From assembly GCA_964550165.1 (NCBI GenBank), contig CAZJYC010000096.1, positions 1-7,800 of the forward strand: a stretch of 7,800 bases of DNA, written 5' to 3'. The notes under the pieces are model-generated. The model made no database searches, had not been told where the DNA came from, and was given only the letters and a program-made list of their open reading frames with translations. The position numbers and the translations under genes were made by a program. The DNA is from CAZJYC01 sp964550165. GTDB taxonomy: Bacteria; Acidobacteriota; Aminicenantia; Aminicenantales; Aminicenantaceae. Of the stretch, positions 5,514 to 7,800 are shown in pieces; the first letter of the stretch is position 1, and every line of letters starts with the position of its first letter.

Positions 5514-6731
5514 ATGAACGGGTCATTCACTGGGCTTTTCGACACTGGGAAATACAGGTTCAATTACCTGGCCGGTCTGGCCTACTTGGCCGGCGGTTTC
5601 ATCAGCTGGCTACTGTGGTGGATATGGAGATCTCTGGAAACCTTCATCCGGTTTGGAAGATTTCATTTCTATATGGACGCCAAATATCTAGCTTTCACCA
5701 TCCTGGCCGCCCTCGTGGGAGCCGTAGCTTTTATCGGGCTGGCACATGTTTTAAAGAAGGACATCCTCCTGCCCATCCTGGCCGGCTTGGCCATGGTCCT
5801 TTGGGGTTTTTTCGTAAGGTCCGTCAGGCTGATTCTATACAGGCCGACATTCGATATTCCGTCTATTGTGATGAACTTTCTGTGGATGTTCCTGGCCGCA
5901 GCCGGAGTCATCATTTTTTATCGAATTCTCGGCAAGAAGCCTTCGGCCTTTATCCTGGGATTTGCCTCGGGAGAATTCTTGGGCACGATCCTGGCAACAG
6001 TCCTCTACCATAATTCGATAAGATATCTTTTGGAAGGGCTCATTCTTAATACGGGAAGCGGAGCCCTGACTGGCCTGCTCTTTTACGCCGCCATGGCCTC
6101 TCACCTGCAATGGAAGCAGCTGGCTGTGACACAACCTGAGGATAAGACGAAAGAGCCGCTCACCGAGCTGCCCGCCGCTCCCCGTTTTCTCTCGAAGAGA
6201 AATTTCTCCATAGGCTGGTCCTTCCAGTGGCGCATGGCCCTGGCCGGCCTGGCCACGTTTGCAGTCCTCAGCGCTTTTCTGGCCTTTCTGCCGGAACCCA
6301 TACGCCGCATCCTCTTTTTCGAGCGCTCCCGGCTTGATGCCGGCGGGGGCATGCAGTTCGTCACTTACGGCTTTATCGGCGCCCCGGTCATTACTCTCTT
6401 TTTCGTCAACTGGATTTCCAAGGCCGTGCTCCGTGTCCGCTACCGTCTGGACATCAGACGATTCATCGGCTGGTCTGTCTGGTGGCGGATCCTGCTGATT
6501 AACCTAGCCGGGCTATTGCCGCTCATGATCATCGCAGTCCTTATCCCTGCTGTTGCTGGCAGCAGGATGGGCGATTCATGGGCAGCAGCCCTCGGCCTCA
6601 TCGTCATTCTCTATTTCATCGCCTGGATCTTCTATGTGTTCTATGTTATTGGCTGGGTTATCCATTATTTATTTAAATTGCATCCCCTGGAACGCTGGAC
6701 GCGGTGGGCTCCCAGGCCGCTCCAGACCTAG
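5514..6731 (+). CDS. Polytopic membrane protein of unknown function, about ten membrane segments
   Basis: This is a 405-aa hydrophobic protein; I do not recognise the family. Likely membrane segments are near residues 18-38, 58-80, 83-108, 117-138, 144-166, 172-198, 241-260, 282-300, 325-347 and 355-387 (the last could be one long or two short). A charged loop (201-235, TQPEDKTKEPLTELP) splits it into two halves. The second half contains a repeated motif: IGWSFQWRMALAGLA (233-247) and IGWSVWWRILLINLA (318-332), each at the entry to a membrane segment. There is no signal peptide beyond segment 1 and no obvious transporter signature or nucleotide-binding site. The ATG at 5514 follows GGAGGG with a short spacer. 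The end, with Arg/Trp-rich residues after segment ten, appears natural. It is the last intact gene on the plus strand, with nothing co-directional behind it. Confidence 0.85.
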   Translation: MNGSFTGLFDTGKYRFNYLAGLAYLAGGFISWLLWWIWRSLETFIRFGRFHFYMDAKYLAFTILAALVGAVAFIGLAHVLKKDILLPILAGLAMVLWGFFVRSVRLILYRPTFDIPSIVMNFLWMFLAAAGVIIFYRILGKKPSAFILGFASGEFLGTILATVLYHNSIRYLLEGLILNTGSGALTGLLFYAAMASHLQWKQLAVTQPEDKTKEPLTELPAAPRFLSKRNFSIGWSFQWRMALAGLATFAVLSAFLAFLPEPIRRILFFERSRLDAGGGMQFVTYGFIGAPVITLFFVNWISKAVLRVRYRLDIRRFIGWSVWWRILLINLAGLLPLMIIAVLIPAVAGSRMGDSWAAALGLIVILYFIAWIFYVFYVIGWVIHYLFKLHPLERWTRWAPRPLQT

Positions 6732-6857
6732 AGAGCTTCCTGCGGATTCAACCTCTGCGGGAAAAGCGCTGCCCGGAATCATGATGGGAACTAAACGATA
6801 TTTTTCTCAAGCGATGAGGTTATAAAGACTTCAGTTTTATCTAAAAAGGAATTCTTG

Positions 6858-6994
6858 TCACGAGGTTTTTGCAGCGGCAATTCGCTTTGCCTCTTCCTTC
6901 ATGATTTTGACGGACTGATCAGGAGTCCAGGCCATCATGTCCGATAGAGTGTGTTATTTTTTTTAATCCCGAGTCTCGCGACAATTTCTGTCTT
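6858..6994 (-). pseudogene. Unassigned 3'-end gene remnant with a frameshift
   Basis: Two overlapping minus-strand frames look like parts of one protein. One (6994-6938) reads TEIVARLGIKK. The next (6953-6858) reads LSDMMAWTPDQSVKIM then KEEAKRIAAAKTS and a TGA stop. They would join if one base were changed near the run of eight T's at 6957-6964, a typical slippage site. The composition (amphipathic, charged C-terminus) looks like a genuine protein tail. I cannot name the family. Nothing upstream of 6995 continues it. Confidence 0.35.
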
Positions 6995-7017
6995 TCAGAT
7001 AAGGACGTGCGTTATGT

Positions 7018-7046
7018 TTGACTCTCTACGCAGGCACTTCAATGAT
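7018..7046 (+). promoter_or_regulatory. Orphan promoter-like site
   Basis: TTGACT (7018-7023), a 17-bp spacer and AATGAT (7041-7046; four of six) use the same geometry as the gene promoters here. An alternative -10, GATAAT (7044-7049), would need a 20-bp spacer. No gene follows. The strong ribosome-binding-site-like GGAGGGGG at 7119-7126 has no ATG, GTG or TTG at usable distance. Confidence 0.25.
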
Positions 7047-7148
7047 AATTAACGTTTGAGTTCCTTGAAAAGTTCTATTCAAACCTTTAAAAAAATGAAG
7101 ATTTATTACTAAAAAATTGGAGGGGGATTTTACGGAAAACAGAAAGTC

Positions 7149-7262
7149 CTACGCTTCCGTGGGAAGTTCATGAATTTCCTTGCGGGTGATAAGAAGTGCA
7201 TCTTCGGTATCGAAGACAATGATCTTTTTGACTCCGATTAATGTAATGCCTGTATAGAATAA
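7149..7262 (-). pseudogene. 3'-end remnant, possibly of a mannose-1-phosphate guanylyltransferase
   Basis: A 37-codon minus-strand stretch between two stops reads YTGITLIGVKKIIVFDTEDA then LLITRKEIHELPTEA. The pattern IGVKxxIVxDTxDALL resembles the end of the catalytic domain of sugar-nucleotide pyrophosphorylases such as GDP-mannose pyrophosphorylase. That is recalled family knowledge, not a search. A blade of a beta-propeller protein (KKIIVFDT...) is the main alternative, and a propeller-like piece lies just beyond. There is no start codon or ribosome-binding site. It ends with a TAG at 7151-7149. Confidence 0.35.
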
Positions 7263-7302
7263 TTAAGCCCTGCCTTGGAATTCATAATCCTCTATATGAG
7301 GT

Positions 7303-7483
7303 TCAATACTTGACACACTTGAGAATCAGCTCTCCTTGACTATCTTCATGGATATAAACAAGACATTCTTTATCCAGAAGGCCAAAGGCCTGAGCGCCGG
7401 GATCACAGGGGATAGTGCGGACAAGTCTACGAGTCGAGGAGTGAATCACGTCGATACGCATGGTCCCGGAGCAAAGCTCCTCA
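7303..7483 (-). pseudogene. 3'-end remnant resembling a six-bladed beta-propeller protein
   Basis: An open frame ends at TGA 7305-7303. From an ATG at 7461 it would encode 52 aa: RIDVIHSSTRRLVRTIPCD, then QAFGLLDKECLVYIHEDS, then GELILKCVKY. The alternation (xIDVxxxxxRLxRTIP..., LVYIxEDxxGEL.L) fits the last blade of NHL-like or six-bladed propeller proteins. The frame is open up to 7542, but the part upstream of about 7483 lies on top of the helicase remnant in another frame. There is no good ribosome-binding site at the ATG, so it is more likely a truncated tail than a small gene. Family call is tentative. Confidence 0.4.
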
Positions 7484-7672
7484 GGCTTTTGATACGTCCA
7501 ACCCTGTGCCCCGCAGGAGCCGCCTCATCCGCCCAAGCTGGTCATTGACCAGCGCGTTCATAGGATAGAGAAAAATAGCCTGCACACTTCGGATCCCCTC
7601 TCGCTTTCAGCGGATGCTTCCGTCCAGAATGGGCAAAAGGAACGCCTCCGTTCCACATCCTGGTTGAAACAT
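7481..7672 (-). pseudogene. Fragment of a DEAD/DEAH-box (superfamily 2) helicase
   Basis: One minus-strand frame spans an ATG at 7672 to TGA at 7483-7481, with one internal TGA at 7609-7607. It reads MFQPGCGTEAFLLPILDGSI, then after the stop KREGIRSVQAIFLYPMN and ALVNDQLGRMRRLLRG. TEAFLLPIL is the sequence that follows Walker A (GxGKTEAF) in this group. YPMNALVNDQL is motif Ia, typical of large helicases in phage-defence loci (DISARM- or Druantia-like; recalled, not searched). The Walker A lysine codon is missing (GCG-TEAF), so the piece would be inactive even without the stop. All downstream helicase motifs are absent. Upstream of 7672 the sequence becomes AT-rich and non-coding. Confidence 0.65.
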
Positions 7673-7745
7673 TATTAATATTATTTCTTGCCTTATCTTA
7701 TATGTGAATTGCGGCTTGTGCATTTATTATGTAACATTTATTTTA

Positions 7746-7800
7746 TTGGTTCTCTTCCATTTTGTGTGGGTGAATAAGATATGGGTAGCAAAAAGCCTCT
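7746..7800 (-). repeat. Right copy of the 55-bp terminal inverted repeat
   Basis: This is the exact reverse complement of 1-55. If the boundary of an inserted element is at GG (7748), the two outer bases TT are shared by chance or belong to the flank. The eight bases inside each boundary (54-61 and 7740-7747) do not match as a target duplication once orientation is considered. The two copies are therefore not simply the ends of one element holding this window. Confidence 0.9.

Larger units (their letters stand above)
6732..7745. other. About 1 kb without an intact gene: fragment graveyard
   Basis: No complete gene is present. Bases 6732-6857 show nothing I can support. From 6858 to 7672 the minus strand carries four short, separately broken protein-like segments, listed individually. 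Bases 7018-7127 hold an orphan promoter-like site and an orphan ribosome-binding site on the plus strand. Bases 7673-7745 are very AT-rich with an 8-bp direct repeat CATTTATT (7721-7728 and 7735-7742). They lead straight into the right inverted repeat. Confidence 0.6.

Noticed and set aside
7468..7480. GGAGC-AAA-GCTCC hairpin as a terminator
   Set aside because: The stem is only 5 bp with a 3-nt loop and no immediate T-tract, and it lies inside gene remnants.
7336..7548. 70-aa plus-strand open frame
   Set aside because: The minus strand in the same place carries propeller-like and helicase-like sequence. The plus frame has no ribosome-binding site and no recognisable pattern.
7537..7553. Near-perfect palindrome GCTGGTCA-T-TGACCAGC as an operator
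   Set aside because: It is the codon sequence of the helicase motif LVNDQL, so the symmetry is explained by coding remnants.

Overview
The window looks like a chromosomal fragment, probably a whole metagenomic contig, from a bacterium of moderate GC content. The bacterial evidence is Shine-Dalgarno sites such as AAAGGAG and GGAGG, sigma70-type promoters (TTGACx, 17-bp spacer, AT-rich -10) and TTG starts. Lineage cannot be fixed from the sequence. The gene flavour (HSP90-like ATPase, RDD protein, PIN/RHH module, beta-propeller-like remnant) would fit Aminicenantes- or Acidobacteriota-like genomes, but this is a weak guess. No rRNA, tRNA, CRISPR array or intact transposase gene was seen.

Layout. 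Both ends carry the same 55-bp sequence in inverted orientation (1-55 and 7746-7800). The block 104-4735 is on the minus strand. In minus-strand reading order, starting at its high-coordinate end, it holds a ribbon-helix-helix antitoxin, a PIN-family toxin, a saccharopine-dehydrogenase/lysine-6-dehydrogenase-like enzyme, an RDD membrane protein and an HSP90-like (GHKL) ATPase split by one in-frame TAA. The first three look like one operon. A divergent promoter region (4736-4920) separates this from the plus-strand genes: a 71-aa helical protein, a broken nucleotidyltransferase and a 405-aa polytopic membrane protein of unknown family.

The last kilobase (6732-7745) has no intact gene, but it is not featureless. 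On the minus strand it holds a series of small degraded gene pieces: an unassigned 3' end, a possible nucleotidyl-sugar-transferase-like 3' end, a beta-propeller-like 3' end, and a clear fragment of a DEAD/DEAH helicase of the type found in defence systems. There is also a plus-strand promoter-like site and a strong ribosome-binding site with no gene behind it. Together with the inverted terminal repeats this suggests a rearrangement hot spot bounded by mobile elements, or an assembly breakpoint.

How the genes work together. The RHH/PIN pair is a plausible autoregulated toxin-antitoxin operon. Its -10/+1 region carries a 10-bp-phased direct repeat that suits an RHH operator. Back to back with it is a second two-gene module, small helical protein plus MNT-like nucleotidyltransferase, whose enzyme is now inactivated. 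The dehydrogenase appears to be co-transcribed behind the toxin. No intact, clearly novel system could be demonstrated. The most notable signals are the exact inverted ends, the two divergent TA-like modules, and the graveyard containing a helicase piece that lacks the Walker A lysine.
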